From contig CM046304.1 in the NCBI GenBank assembly GCA_025267735.1, forward strand, positions 5,456,001 through 5,520,000: a stretch of 64,000 nucleotides of DNA. Reading direction: 5' to 3'. The notes beneath the pieces are model-generated. The model had not been told where the DNA came from and ran no database searches. It was given only the letters and a program-made list of their open reading frames with translations. Both the position numbers and the translations under genes were made by a program. Below are positions 36,113-49,800 of this stretch, one piece after another (the first letter of the stretch is position 1; every line of letters starts with the position of its first letter). This stretch comes from Mactra quadrangularis (lineage: Eukaryota; Mollusca; Bivalvia; Venerida; Mactridae).

Positions 36113-36769
36113 TTTATTTAAAGATGAATACTTCTTAAGCGCAAGGCTTATCTCCCAAGGTCAACAAACAAATAATACAATTTATAATGATGACTACGAT
36201 ATTAGGATTTGAAAGTGGTTGTCTGAACTGTCAGATCATTTAAGCAGCCAGTACCATACGTTGTTAGCAGAAATTTGGTTCCCCAAAAGAAAATTTTGGT
36301 TGCCCTAACTAGAAATAGACTCGGGGCAACGGGACACTTCCTAATTTCGTAGATTGTGATGTTACGCCAAAAATGTTAAAACTAACTTAACTATTGTATT
36401 GTTATGAAGTTTTAACCCAAAATTTAATTTTAAGTTAAACCAGCCATATTGATAAATGCATGTTTACAAAAGCGAACTGTACGCTTAAATCTATTAAAAA
36501 AATAAAATTTTCTTATCTAAATACGTAACTACCGATAAAAGTGCTTTACAAATATTGAATTTTGACAAAACAACGAATAAATGATAACAAAAATAATAGC
36601 CTTTTCGCAGTAAATATTTAAACCTTATTTTTGTTGATTATATCGTTTGTTTTGTTTTCTTCTGTGCGATTAAATCGTCCATTCCATTCATGACAGTACA
36701 GGCTAATAAGATTTGTCAAAACTTGTTGATATTTTATATTAAGAATGTAACCAATCTTATAAAAACCCG

Positions 36770-37160
36770 TTCTAAAATGATTAGCTAACACACTCACCTA
36801 TTTTAGATCTGGCTCCTTCATATAACGGGTCACGTTCGGCTGGCCTTGGCTTTTATAATATTAATGACGAAATTACTGTGCTCAGTGACTTATTTACATC
36901 ATCTACGTGACGTAATATGCAAAGAAATGTCCAAACAAATCATGTGAGTAACATAATCATCAAATTAGCTCACAAAAGTCGTTCTAAAATTAAAATTTCA
37001 AAATCAATAGTGACTTACTATCGGATTCGTCCAGTTGAAAGCTACGCATTGATTGGTCGACTAAAAGGTCATCTCGACCTGACTACCTGGGTGATATCGG
37101 GAGAACCTATACAACAGCGGTTTACAGGATATCTGTTCACGGAGATTGCCAGAGCACCAA
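36770..37160 (-). repeat. Dispersed repeat, inverted relative to 27560-27990
   Basis: The reverse complement shares long words with 27560-27990, including gtcgaccaatcaatgcgtag, gacgtagatgatgtaaa and the gaacgtgacc region. No ORF with a known domain. Confidence 0.6.
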
Positions 37161-37192
37161 ATCTATCTTTCCTTGATCCATGTCTTTAACCA

Positions 37193-37350
37193 AAACTCAC
37201 CTACTCTTCCACAAGGCCGGCAACTTTTCCATATACATTTTTGATGGAGGAAAATTGACATGATTGTGAAATTTTCATGGAAGGGTATAACTTATCCGGA
37301 TGGGACTCGCAATCCTGACACGATAACAACTGCGCAACAGACCCGGGCCC
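37193..37350 (-). repeat. SINE family B, 3' part
   Basis: Reverse strand: tataaccttccatgaaaatt-like words, tatatggaaaagttgccggc and ttgtggaagagtaggtgagt, as in 41880-41990. Confidence 0.6.
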
Positions 37351-37361
37351 TGCTTTTTTAT

Positions 37362-37520
37362 TCCAGTTGGTTAGAAGGAGTGGTAGAATGCGGGCTCAGG
37401 GATCTAGAGTATCCAGGTTCGAACCCCTTTAGGGGCACTGCTAGTTTCCTTGAGCAGGAAACTTACCTACAGTTGTTTTTAATTCGTATTTTTAGCAACT
37501 ACATGTACATGTATGTGTAA
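37362..37520 (+). repeat. tRNA-like head of a third SINE type
   Basis: Box A-like ttggttagaaggagtggtag and box B-like ggttcgaacccctttagggg spaced as in a tRNA, then a short body with agtttccttgagcaggaaac. No copy with the same body was recognised in the window. Confidence 0.4.
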
Positions 37521-37569
37521 AAACAGAAAAGAATAGAACAGAAAATATAATTTATTAGCTTTATTAAAG

Positions 37570-38240
37570 ACTTTTCAACAAAGATACACATTCTTTAAAA
37601 AAAAAACCAACAAGTATGCATATAAGAGAGATCAATGATTAACCCTAAACTAGTCAATCTCGCATTTTTACTTGTCTGGACCCCCTTCAAAAATGTCCGC
37701 CACAGCCTTAGAGTGGTGTTTTTTAACTGGATTTGGTGAATTTCACGTAAGGAAAGTTTTCCAAAAAAAAATTTCGCCCCCTCCCTAATCAACAGATGTC
37801 TCAAGGGGGTTCGGAAGAGTTGTGCCCCTCTTTTTGCTGGGGTTTGAAGGGGGCGAAGCGCCCTCATCGCCAGAAAAAATCTAGGTCATTGAGTGCAGAA
37901 AAATTGCGCAAAATGCCGATAAGAAAACATGATTTCAGTATCTGAAAAGAACTGGCAGCTTTTACCTCAACTTTGGAAAATATTACTAAATAAAGTTTAA
38001 AGTTGGGATTGAAAATGAGCGAAAATTGCATTGTTGCCCTTTTGCTCCGCCCCAGCGTTGCCATGGAGACTTGGATCGGGGCTCAACATGGTTTTTCAAA
38101 AGGCAGTCACCCAGGGAATAACTTGGCTAAGTTGCATTACTGTCTGTTAATTAGTAATGAAATAAGAGCATCTTGAAATAGCCCTAGCGCGTTAACAATG
38201 GCAACTTTTCACACATGTCGCGACTAGTAAAGGGTTAAGA
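37570..38240. other. GC-richer block, unrecognised
   Basis: Contains c/g-rich segments (for example 37790-37870) unlike the AT-rich surroundings. The overlapping ORFs show no domain. It could be an unidentified repeat. Confidence 0.3.
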
Positions 38241-38367
38241 TAAAATAAAAGCTGAAAATGCATCTATAAAGTATATACAAATGTACATATTATATGTTTA
38301 AACAGTTGTATTAAATTACATAATAAATAAATAACATATATTCTGTGCACGCAGTTACAAGACTTAA

Positions 38368-38755
38368 GGCTGCAACGATTATGGTCCGATACATCAAAAA
38401 TCGAGAGCGTGGGTGCCGACTCGATTTCGATTTGGAACCTGTGATTTTTTTTTCGCTACCCCCTTTAAACTTGTCAATAAAAGATATAATGATTGATGAC
38501 TTTTAGTTACAACGATAAACTAGCGATTAATAAATCAAATATGAAAATTCATTTGCTTAAATGATCTTGTTCTGAAATAAATGTTAAATTTTGAGTAACA
38601 ATTTTATCTGATCAATATACAGTTTTAAGCTCAAACAACTCTATTTCTATACAAAAAAAAACTAAAAAAGAATTGAATCGAAAAAAAATGAATTAAAAAA
38701 AACAAAGACAAAACTAATCGCATCGAATCGTCTTTTTGTGAATAGCTGCAGCGTG
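38368..38755. mobile_element. Possible hAT-like non-autonomous element
   Basis: Begins aggctgcaacgattatggt and ends atagctgcagcg, resembling hAT-type termini. The interior mentions atcgaatcg words and is AT-rich. Evidence is limited to the ends. Confidence 0.35.
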
Positions 38756-38962
38756 TTCAGTTACCTTTAACGTTACAAAACGTTCCGTAACGAAAGTGTC
38801 AGAACAACTCAACCCATAGACAACTCATCCCAAGACAACTCAATCTCCTACTAACGGATTGAGTTGTCCCAACTTTGAGTTGAGTATTGCACAGGTTGAG
38901 TTGTCTTCGGGTTGAGTTCTCCCGTACCCGTAACGTTAGCTAACAGTAGTTACTGAACACAG
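38756..38962. mobile_element. MITE family B
   Basis: Left end gttcagttacctttaacgtt, four acaactca words, the complement ttgagttgt words, and right end gtaacgttagctaacagtag. Matches 46608, 52840 and 55757. Confidence 0.7.
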
Positions 38963-39364
38963 GGCTAATGTCTATTATACAGTGCACTCCAAAAGTTCTT
39001 TTCAACAAATGTGAAAGAATGATTCATCATTCATAATTATATTGATAAACTAAGTATTGCTTCTTTTTGAAATTGCTAAGATAACAATTTTCTTGGGAGG
39101 GAGTGATGGTAAATGTGTACAATGCGACAATATTAACCTGAGCTTGAACTACCTAATCATAATAATTACACACCTCACTTACATTAAATAGTGAGTTTCC
39201 GTATGCGTGTACACGATTATACAGGTGTTTATAACCACCTATATAACCGCCTTTATGACTACCAATCAATTTACAACATGGCATGTTATTGTACTTATAA
39301 TTTTAGAAACATTAGTTTTTGGAAAACATGTAAGTCCGCAATATTGAGACACATTTTCAAAGTA

Positions 39365-39370
39365 TTTATT
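39365..39370 (-). promoter_or_regulatory. Candidate poly(A) signal of the EGF-repeat receptor gene
   Basis: AATAAA on the reverse strand about 300 nt after the receptor stop codon at 39670. Confidence 0.35.
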
Positions 39371-39669
39371 GTTATAAAAGCAAAATTAGTTGTTCAGTAC
39401 GTGTATTTTGCCGAAAGCTTTCGATAAAGCGTAATTTACGAAGACAAAAATAGGCTGTAAATACTGAGTTTGATATATTCTTGCATAAAGGTCAAGCTCG
39501 TGTTAATACTGTCGGACAATACATATACTTATTTAGCACTGAACAAGAAATTTTATGGAATGATTTAACCGCCCGATTTCGGGTTTAAACTCTTATCCCC
39601 TTCCGAACACTAGATTCGAAATCACGGCGCGTTACCAAGTCCAATTTTACTGTATAATTTCTCTTTACA

Positions 39670-40820
39670 CTAACTACTAGTATTCAAATCATATTCTTCA
39701 TAATCTTCGCTTCTCCTTCGCCTACTTCTAGTTACAGAAACATTTAAACCCTTACTTTTTCTATCAATATCATTAACATTGTCATCACTTTCTTCATCAG
39801 TATCACTTTCAGATACATTGTCATATATCTCACTTTCTTTACTTTTGAAATTGTCAACTTTGACATTAGTAGTAACTAGCGGTTTATCTATTTCAGGTCG
39901 ATTTCCAGCTTTAACCATTGCTCTATCACTGACATTGTCTATTGTCTTTTCTTCTGGCTCATCACATTCGTCATAAATAGCTTCTTCCATGTTAACATCA
40001 TCATCAAGTTCGTCAATATCACAGACGGAATAATGTTGCTCAGATATATCACTGCAAATATGTTTAATACCATTATTTGTGTTACTACGTTTCTCAACCG
40101 ATTCATCACTGATGTCTTTTTCAAAACTGTCACTTTTAGCATCACTTTTGTCACTACGTTTATCAACAACGCTATCACTAGTCTTTTGTTTATTACCGCT
40201 CTTTGCTGTAAGAGGTTTAGTCACCAATTGTTCGCCATCAATTGTTTTATTAGTCAAATCTATATGATGATAGTCTTCGTGGTGAATAATTGCTATATTT
40301 TTCTTCTTCTTATCAAGAGTATATTCTAAGGAATCATAATCGCTTTCCCCAGAGTCGTCAGTGGTCGTATTACCAGATGTCTTGATTGCATTAAAGCTAG
40401 AATATTGGTTATCTTCAATAGTAGGTCTACGAGTTTCTCTATTTGGATTAGGGAAATGATCAAGCACATTGTAATCATCATCTTCATCGTCCTTAGATCG
40501 AGTCTTTGAGTTAAGTCTTAGTAGTTGAACTTCTTTGAACGTATGATAGTTATTTTGTTGAGGGGATTCGGTCTCCTCGTCCGCTGATTCGTAAATAACT
40601 TCATCATTTTGAACTGGGCGCGGCTTATTCTGATTTATATTGGTACACGTCGTATCATAGTCATCTTCCTCGACATCAATGGTATCATCTTTGTTGCTAA
40701 CTTTGTCTGGTTCAATATCAGCGTCCTCGTAAACAACATGATCAACGTCTTTATTTTCTGTATTGGTACCGTCTGCGACTGGAACTTTGGCCACAGTTTT
40801 CGTTGCTTGTGTTGACTTGT
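39670..40820 (-). CDS. Receptor exon 17: terminal cytoplasmic exon
   Basis: 383 codons including the stop, acidic and low in complexity. Tyr motifs at about residues 780 (VVYEDAD), 826 (VIYESAD), 1032 (AIYDECD) and 1082 (EIYDNVS). YxxL-type motifs at 866 (YNVL) and 911 (YDSL). A basic cluster (SRRRRS) lies near the C-terminus. The acceptor is tttttag at 40821-40827 on the reverse strand. I see no NPxY motif and no correctly spaced ITAM. Confidence 0.85.
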
Positions 40821-43800
40821 CTAAAAATATATAATGAAATTGAGAATGGTAAAACAGTTGTTTGCGATGGCTTAAAGTAACAGAGCGGTTGTCAAAATCT
40901 TTGACTGTACGCAATTTTAAGCGATCACATTTTCCGATCTGATATAAATGATTATTTTTTTTCAATGCATATTTATCACAAAGGGTCAATTATAGCTCAG
41001 ACGATAGCTCAGTCGTAATTTGTGCAAAGAAACCTATATGATGTTGACATTTCTACAGTTAAAAATATCTATAGGCTTAATGCCGTAGCAACACATTGTA
41101 TAGGTCATATCACGGCAGTCAGTCAACCTACTCACCATTCCTGGAAAGCCTAAATGACAATCAGTTGTGGGAGTGGCAGTTGTCTTAGAATTCATTTCAT
41201 AATCAAGCTCAACGAAAGTATGCCCAGGCTGAGAATCGAACAGACACCTCTCAATCAGTGGACGTGTGTGCTACCAAATGAACAAGCCGGATGATCAGCT
41301 TCTACCCTTTAGAAGTAAGAGCTTACCATCATTGGCATTTTCGTCATCCTCATTAGCCAAGTCATAAATGTCTTCACCATCATCCGCAACATTGTCTTTA
41401 TCTTTGGTAGTATTTTCATCACAACTAGATTTATTTGTAGCATCGCCGTCATCACCCTCCTCGTCGTCTACGTCCTCATATATGACTGGTTCTTGTTCAA
41501 GCTCTTCTTCTTCTTCATCATCACCCTTATCAACTGAAACTTTAATAGGTTTTTCTTCAACTTTCTTTACATCTTTATTTGGTTGAGTGATTTCAGTTTC
41601 AGCTTCTTCCAATTCTGTATTCACATTGTTCATTGTACCTGACAATTCAAAGTTATTACATTTAATTGAATACGATCGTATCAACTTGGTCTCCCCCCCC
41701 CCGCTGTAAATGAGTATAGCTCCTTATAGTGGCTTTTACGTCTAGACGCACTCACTTAATGACTTGATGTGAGCCTTTAAAATAATTATTCAATACGTTT
41801 GTAACCCGGGTCGATAGCGCAGTTGGTAGCGCACCGGGATTTGTAATTTCGTACCCGAGGGGTGCGGGTTTGAATCCCACCCGGGGAAGTTATACCCTTC
41901 CATGAAAATTTGACAATAATGTCGATTTCTTCTCCGTTGATTAGATGATATGGAGAAGTTTCCGACCTTGTGGAAGGGTAGGCGAGTACTGGTTATTGAC
42001 AATGGTCCAGGAAAGCTAGGTTAGGTGCGCTGGACGCCGTGAAATGACCTAAATTGTGTTGACTCGCCGTTAACTCCAATAAATAAATAAATATAAACAA
42101 TACGTTTGATTTAGTTAAACAACAATAAAAGGATGGATAATAAAACATTATCAATGCATTGTGAAACCTTTCCCAATGTTCTGTGAATAAAGTTCGTAGG
42201 AGCAGTATTTCAGATGGGCATCGTCTTATGAATAGAGAGAAACCTGTAACGTGTTCAATTACACAAAACGTTACAGAACGTTACAAAACGATACATTCGG
42301 AACTCCCCGGCCATTCGCTGCGAATTATCTAATCTAATACACAAATATGCGATCGTTAAGGCAATGAGTGATGTTTCAAAATTTACGGACTAAAAACGAA
42401 ACATCGCTCAATGCCTATACGACCATATAATATTATTTGTTTACTTCAACACTGGTAGTTACAAAATAGCGTCTAAATAGGTCCAAGATTATTCGCAGCG
42501 AATAGCCGAGGAGTTCCGAATGTATAGTTTCGAAACGTTTTGTAACGTTCGCGGTAACTGAATTCCCTATTAGTTCAAACTCCACCAGTGGAACTGCAAA
42601 TTACCTTAATCTAGATATTTATCTAATTTCTACACCAGGCATAAATGGGTACCAATAGGGCAGTTGTTTTAGATGGCACCATAAAGGGCTGACTAAAATC
42701 AGAGAACTATAGAACACATTTAAACACGGAAGACATCGTCTGTTTAGTGTATTGAATACCGAGAAAACCGCCGTTGTAACAACATTGCAAATTGTCTCAT
42801 CGAGAGAACTCCGCAATTTCTGTAAAGTCGAGCTTAAGTTACAAAAAGTTTGTGTCATAATCTTTACTTCCAAAAGAGTTTAACAATTCCAAGGTAGAAA
42901 ATTCAAAGTCAGTTTGCAAGATTTCCGGTCGTTGTTTATTGCTTCACTGCTTAGTTTGAGAGTTCAGAGTTAACATAAATACATTTTGTTCTATGAAAGT
43001 ATTATTTACCTTTTTGTCTATCATACATTTCATTTTTAAATGAAGCTGCTCCATCTTCCACAGTTACTTTTTCTCTGTCATGTCTGTTAACAAAAAAAAA
43101 TAGATAGATCTTATGATGTTTACATAATAATTGAATAAGTCGATGCATACTGTTTTTTTTGGCGCAGCTGTCTATGCCAACGTTTGACCTATATTTTAAC
43201 CAATACAATTTGCTCTACCATACCTGTTTGTCCAATAAAATTCTCTTACAGTATAGAGAAATGGATAAAAGACATGGTACCATTGGTTGATTGTGATGAA
43301 CCGGCACGTAACACGGACAATAGTTGCTGACTATTTACTATGTGTATTATATGCGACTCACTATGTTAAATAATTATACATTCGTCGTGGTACGCTCCAA
43401 GTGGTATGACTTAACAGCCATATGACTATTTATGCTGCAAACGAAATGAAACCTACGAATTGTCGAATATCTTTGTAAAGATATAACATGTTAAAACTTA
43501 TCTTCCTCCGTAGATTGTCAAGATTTTATTTTAATACCATAACACAAGATCTAAATGATGTTCATAAAATAATATAAACTATACATAGTATTTCTTCCAA
43601 ATGAGTTATCTGAGCGGCCAAACCGCCACAATGAAGCCGTCGCAAGCTGTATAGACGTATACCATGTTAAAATATGGGTCTACTTACTCAGCGGATGTTT
43701 TCTTTCTATATATGACAGCGCCACCTAGTATCAATATGACCAACATACAACCAGCGGCTATGATACAAATCATCAGAACAGTTTTAGGTAAGCCTAATAT

Positions 43801-46800
43801 CAGCTCTTCTGAGTCGGTAACTTCTAACTCTGGGGATGCCTTAGTTGTTGAGGTATTAGAAACAACCTCTGAAAGACAAATAAAAGTTATATAATTATAT
43901 ATATACAGCAGGGCTGTAGCCAGCTTTTTTCACTTTGTAGGCCCATAAAAGAAGTTCCAATGGACGGTTGTCCCCTTGGTAAGAAGCCAGGCACAAATGG
44001 AGATTGAAAAGATCAAAATGTACGCTCCAAAGTACATTGTAGTCCTATTTTCAAGGAGAATTATTAACACAATAATGCTAGATAATAAATTTGATTTGCC
44101 TATACGACTTAAAACCACAATACCACCTCACCCGTCCTGCTTCTCTGGATCAACTTGTAAGCCTAGGAATTTAACAGTGATCCCAGATGGGTTCGAACTC
44201 TGGACATCTAGATTCTTATTGCTTATTCATGTAAAACAGTTAAACGTTAGGCCATGCAAAATTGGAATTCTGTTAAGCGTCAACTCAAGTTTGACAAACC
44301 TAGGTACCTATTCACAAAAACACACAAACCGAAAACAAAAACACAAATATTTTACATATTAAATGTTTCAATCACTTTCGGTTCTCAAAAAGCCTTTATG
44401 ACTCTGGTCGTTACAAAACACCACACCAATCCTTTTTTATACAGCGTGGGGAAATAATGTATGGTTACAAGAGCTGCTTATGTTTTGCTGGGGATTGTGA
44501 TTACGCTGTTGTTTTCGTTTGTCTTCGTGAGAAGACGAACAACCTGCACTAGTAGTACATAAAGTCGCACGATCATGGCGCATGGTCCTGTCTACCCTCT
44601 CATAGTAGAAACCATTTAGTAAAATATAGCACCGCTTTAAATTTACTTTGGCTCTTTATTAAAAATCCATATGCCTTGTTACACTTAAAGAGCCACTTTG
44701 GTTAAAAAGTAACCTTATCTTCTAACGAGTTATAATTATTTCATATCATATCATTTCAAAAAATTGTTGATAAAGCTACTTGTCAAGCGAAATGATTCTT
44801 CAATAGAGTGAAATAATACAAAATGAATATTTGATATAAAGCCAAAGTTAATTTAAACGTGGTGTTGCCTAAAATCAAGTTGCATATAGTGGTGTTTAAT
44901 TTTACTAAATGTTTATACTTAGATATATAGAGGGGAAGACAGTGTAACGCGACATGATCGTGCGACCTTATGCACGACTCATGCAGGTTGTTCGTTTTCT
45001 CACGAAGACAAACGAAAGCAACAGCGAAAGCACAACCCCCAGCAAAACATCGACAGCTCTGGTAACCACACCTTATTTCCCTTTTCTATATGAGAAAGGA
45101 TTAGCGTGGTGTTTTGGAACAACCTGAGCCATAAAATGCTTCACCAAAAGATGGCAAACGCTTGGTAGTGTGTATGACTGAACGTCAAAAGTACAAACAT
45201 TCATTGCGTAGTGTCTTGTTTTGTATTACAGATAAAAAACTATTTAGCGGTTTGCGAACTTTTTAGATTACCATGTCTATTAAATTCAAGCTGACTTTAA
45301 TACAAGTAAATTTAAGATGGTATGTTCAGTGTGAATAATTTTACAAGTTATACAATTTTTATGTCAATTAAGAACTTAAATAACCCATTAGATCAATATT
45401 TCAAAATTAATATACACTTTGAAAATTTTGCGTCTTATATCTATACTGAATATTCAAAAGATATATTTATGCCCTTAGGGCATTCTATTGAAATACATAC
45501 AAAAGAGTATCAATTCTACTCGTATGAATATATATGCAAGGGAGACAATCTAGTCTAGGATATGAAACACCACGGTTGCTTCCCGTGGCGTTTGAATGAG
45601 GTCACCATGTATGTAATAAGGCCATGCCAAATTAGAATTTTGTTAAGGGTCAACTCAAGTTTGACAAACCTAGGTACTTATTCACAAACACACAAATTGA
45701 AAACGAAAACACATGTTCATTCTAGCCAGTATTCACACAAATAAGTATATACTTGGTAGTACATTAATGTTTATGATGTTATTTTGATATTGAAGTAATT
45801 CGGTAAAAAAGTAGATACAACTAACACATGTACATTTTCATTTTTCAATTACTCAGAAAGTAGCAGTTTTCCTGAGAAAATTCAGTTATCGAATCCCGGA
45901 ACAATATATATGTAATTATTTAAGAAAAATTCAACAACACTTTTGCGTTATTTTTAGATTGAGGACACTAAAACTTACGCGCACGCGGATGCTTAACAAA
46001 ATGTCGATATGGCATGGCCTTACCTAACTAACGTTGATTTTTGAAAATTGGTCGAATGTCATATGTGGATTGGCTTATCCTTACATCTGGTCATAATCAG
46101 ATTGATAGTCACTGTAAATAAAACGAAGAATTCAAAAAAGAGCTCTTCGTTTTATTTACAATGACTATCAATCTGATTATGATACACATTGACAGAAATC
46201 TAAATTACCATCCCTTAAATTAAGACGACTAAGAACGCTAGCTATAGACTCTTTTAAAATCATCGACCATAAATCACCTGTGTTTTTACAAGATCTTTTA
46301 AATGTTAAAACCAATCACCGTTATTCCAACTTCTGTTCAAATGTTTTATAGATGCTGTTTTTCTAGTTTAATTTGTACATATTTAAGCATAGCCTCCTAG
46401 TCAGTTGTCTCTTATACAATTTAATTTATTCGTTTCTCCAATTTTGATACTTACATCTATTATAATTTAACTATTATTCTTATGTTCTTATGTATGTCAC
46501 TTATATACTAAACGTCGGTCAAAAGCTATATTTAGCTTATGTTTTGTATTTTTGATATATTCTTACCGACAATAAAGAAATATTTGACTTTGACTTTGAC
46601 TTTGACTGTTCAATAACCCCTAACGTTTCAGAACGTTTCGTAACGGAAGTGTCGGAACAATTCAACCCAAAGACAACTCAATCCGAGACAACTCTATCCC
46701 TTTCTAACGGGTTGAGTTGTCCCAACTTTGAGTTGAGCTATGCACGGGTTGTGTTGTCTTCAGGTTCAGTTTTCTCGTACCCGTAACGTTAGCTAACAGT

Positions 46801-49800
46801 AGTTACTGAACACGCTGCAGGACTTGGACCAAATACTTTTGTTTGGCACTGTATAGTGATCTTTAAGCATACCTTCATCGCATGTTTGACCGGTCCAATG
46901 ATCAAAGCATATACATTGTCCAGTGGTGCTGTTACATTCACCATTACTGTTGGTCACATTACAATCACATGTGGATGAACAATCCAGTCCATAAGTTCCA
47001 TAGTCACAAACTGCAAAATACATACAAAACTATCTGAGCAACGATATTTAGACTGTACCATAGTGGGGTCGGCTATTATTCAATATTACTTGTTACGTGG
47101 GTTTCCCATGTTCATTCTCGTACCCAGAGGTTATCAAGATTCTTGATCGAGAATTACAATCTATACCATAGCTACCTTTATCACATTCTGTAAATTATAA
47201 TCAACGTACTGATAATACTGATTGGACAGTGCTACTAAAATTGTAAATCAAAGTACTGATAGAACAATGTTACTTAAATTGTAAATCAAAGTACTGATGG
47301 GATAATGCTACTAATCAAAGTACTGATGGGACGGTGCTGTAAATCAAAGTACTGATGGGACGGTGCTACATAAATTGTATATCAAAGTACTGATAGAACG
47401 ATGTTACTTAAATTGTAAATCAAAGTACTGATGGGATAATGCTACTAATCAAAGTACTGATGGGCCGCTGCTATACAATTGTCAATCAAAGTACTGGGAC
47501 GATACAACTGAAATGCTAATTAAATTGTAAAAAGCTTATTATAAGGCTACACTCTTATAAAAACTTCAAACAGCATCAATAATATTGTTTTTGAGGAGAG
47601 ATACATACTATATATATATTATATCACGTCAATAAAAGTACTTCTTCAATAACATTTTACAATTTCACTTTTTATTGGATCGCGTAGAGTGCCTGCTTTT
47701 TGTAATCTTGTAAAAAGTAACCAATATATATATCTGGTAAATTGACAAAAAAAATGTGTGTGTTTTTTTTTTTTTTGTAAATCAGACCGTTCGTGTACAG
47801 AATGATATTCGACCAAACTCTTTGAAGCGTTTACGTCACGCGTCGCAACTCTAGTTCTATCAAAGGAAAAAAACACTGCTTTGAGTTTTAAATACTAGCG
47901 AGAGTTACCTACCTTTGCTACAATTGTCTCCGGTCCTTCCCGGTAAACAGGTGCACGTGCCATCAACAGGGTTGCAAGTTTGATTTTCATTACACGTGCA
48001 TTTCTCTTGACAGTATACACCAAAATATGAACTGTTACATACTAAATATAAAAAAATCAAATATTGTTAGTAGGATCAGGAGTCCAGTGGCAAGAGGCGC
48101 GCCTTGGGAACGAACTCTGGTAAGGTCACTGCTAGAAAATTACCTAAATTTGTTTTACTCAACCTACGTGTAAATGGGTGCTGTGAGGAATCACCTCCCT
48201 GAATGACCAGGTGTTTTACTACAAAGTTGGAAAGTCGGCTGAAAATGTATAGAAAAGCAGACTTTAAACCACACTTTTTGGCTTTAATTTTTTACGATAA
48301 TTAGTGTCGTGTCGCCAAACATATCTAATTACTTGGGGTTTTCGCTAACTGTGTCGAGGATCCCCAAAAATTGGGAGAAAGTCCCAGTGATGCAACTCTC
48401 TTAGCTAGTGCCAGTATCCCTGAAAATTGGCCTGTTCTTACACAAAAATTAGCTTCCATGAATTGTTTGAAACAACTTGTGATTCCAAATCTGTATCGAA
48501 AGCGTTTGGTTATAATTGGAGGAATCCCTAACTTTCAGGAGATATTTTTGAGAAACTGACTAGGGCTCCCTATATGTATGTGTCAAACCCTACTTACTCT
48601 GGTTACAAAGTTTCCCTTCAAATCCTGGTGAAGTACAGTTACATGTTCCATTTTTTATATCGCATGTACTGTTGTTTAAACATTGACATTCAAACTCACA
48701 ATTCCTTCCATAGTGTTTGTCATCACATTCTGAAATATCCAAATATTAAAGTTACATATATGCATATGATTTAATTTTTGTATGGGTTAAGGGTGTATCA
48801 GTTGTTGAATTTGAAAAAAAATCCAGGTGGGTGGGGTAACTAAATATACTAAAATATCGATAAGTTACGGATAATTTTGATAAATTTTGTAAGAGATGCA
48901 TCATATGTGCAAACATAACAGTGGTAATAAAAAAACGCTGAACAAAATATACATTTTGAATGAAAAATTAAGGTTAGGATAAATGTTTTCATTTCATTCT
49001 AAATGTATTATTTGTTTAGTGTTTTATATTTCCACTGTTATGTCTATACACTTGATGCATCACTTACAAAATACATAAAATATATCTGAAATTTGATGAT
49101 ATTTTAATACATTTATTTACCCCACCCGCTAAAAGTCGACTTGATGGATTTTTTTTTCAATTTCAAAAACTGATACACCCTTAAACAGGGTGTCAATACA
49201 CAGTTTGGTCATTTTACGAAGGCCAGTTTACCTAACCTAGATTTTCTGGACCTTTGTCTGTAATCAGAACCCTGTTATTCTTTCATAAGGTTGACAACTT
49301 TATCATGTACTTAATTAATGAAGGAAAATCGACATTCATGTAGAATTTTCATAGAATGGTATAACTTGACTGGGAGATGCTCAGACCCGCAACCCTTTCA
49401 GTGCACTAGGTTCGAAATCCTTCTACGTGGCGTTATTGTAAAAAAGTGGCAAATTTTCAACCAGTTGATGGTTAAATGTCATTACACAGTCCCCACAAAA
49501 AGTTTTTGGACAAATGATTTTTTGATGAAAACTGATCATGCAATCTGCAAGTCACTTTACTATAACTAAAGCTTGTTCGCACACCGGTTGATCTCACACG
49601 CTGATAAACTAAGTTCTGATTTTGAAATATGTTAAGTTCACTTTGTTTCTTCAATTTTTGGTAAATGTGAATCAATTTTGTTAAAACCTAGGTAAATGTG
49701 AATCGATTTTCCTAAAACCTTGGTAAATGTTAATCGATTTTCCTAAAACCTTGGTAAATGTGAATCAATTTTTCTAAAACCTAGGTAAATGCGAATCGAT

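Noticed and set aside
41368..41586. Serine-rich + strand ORF
   Set aside because: It is the antisense of the acidic receptor exon 16, whose splice phases and reading frame fit the gene on the other strand.
48371..48559. Identical 62-codon ORFs at 48371 and 51169
   Set aside because: They lie in an intron of the duplicated unit. Their identity reflects the recent segmental duplication rather than coding constraint, and the third copy near 58.5 kb lacks the open frame.
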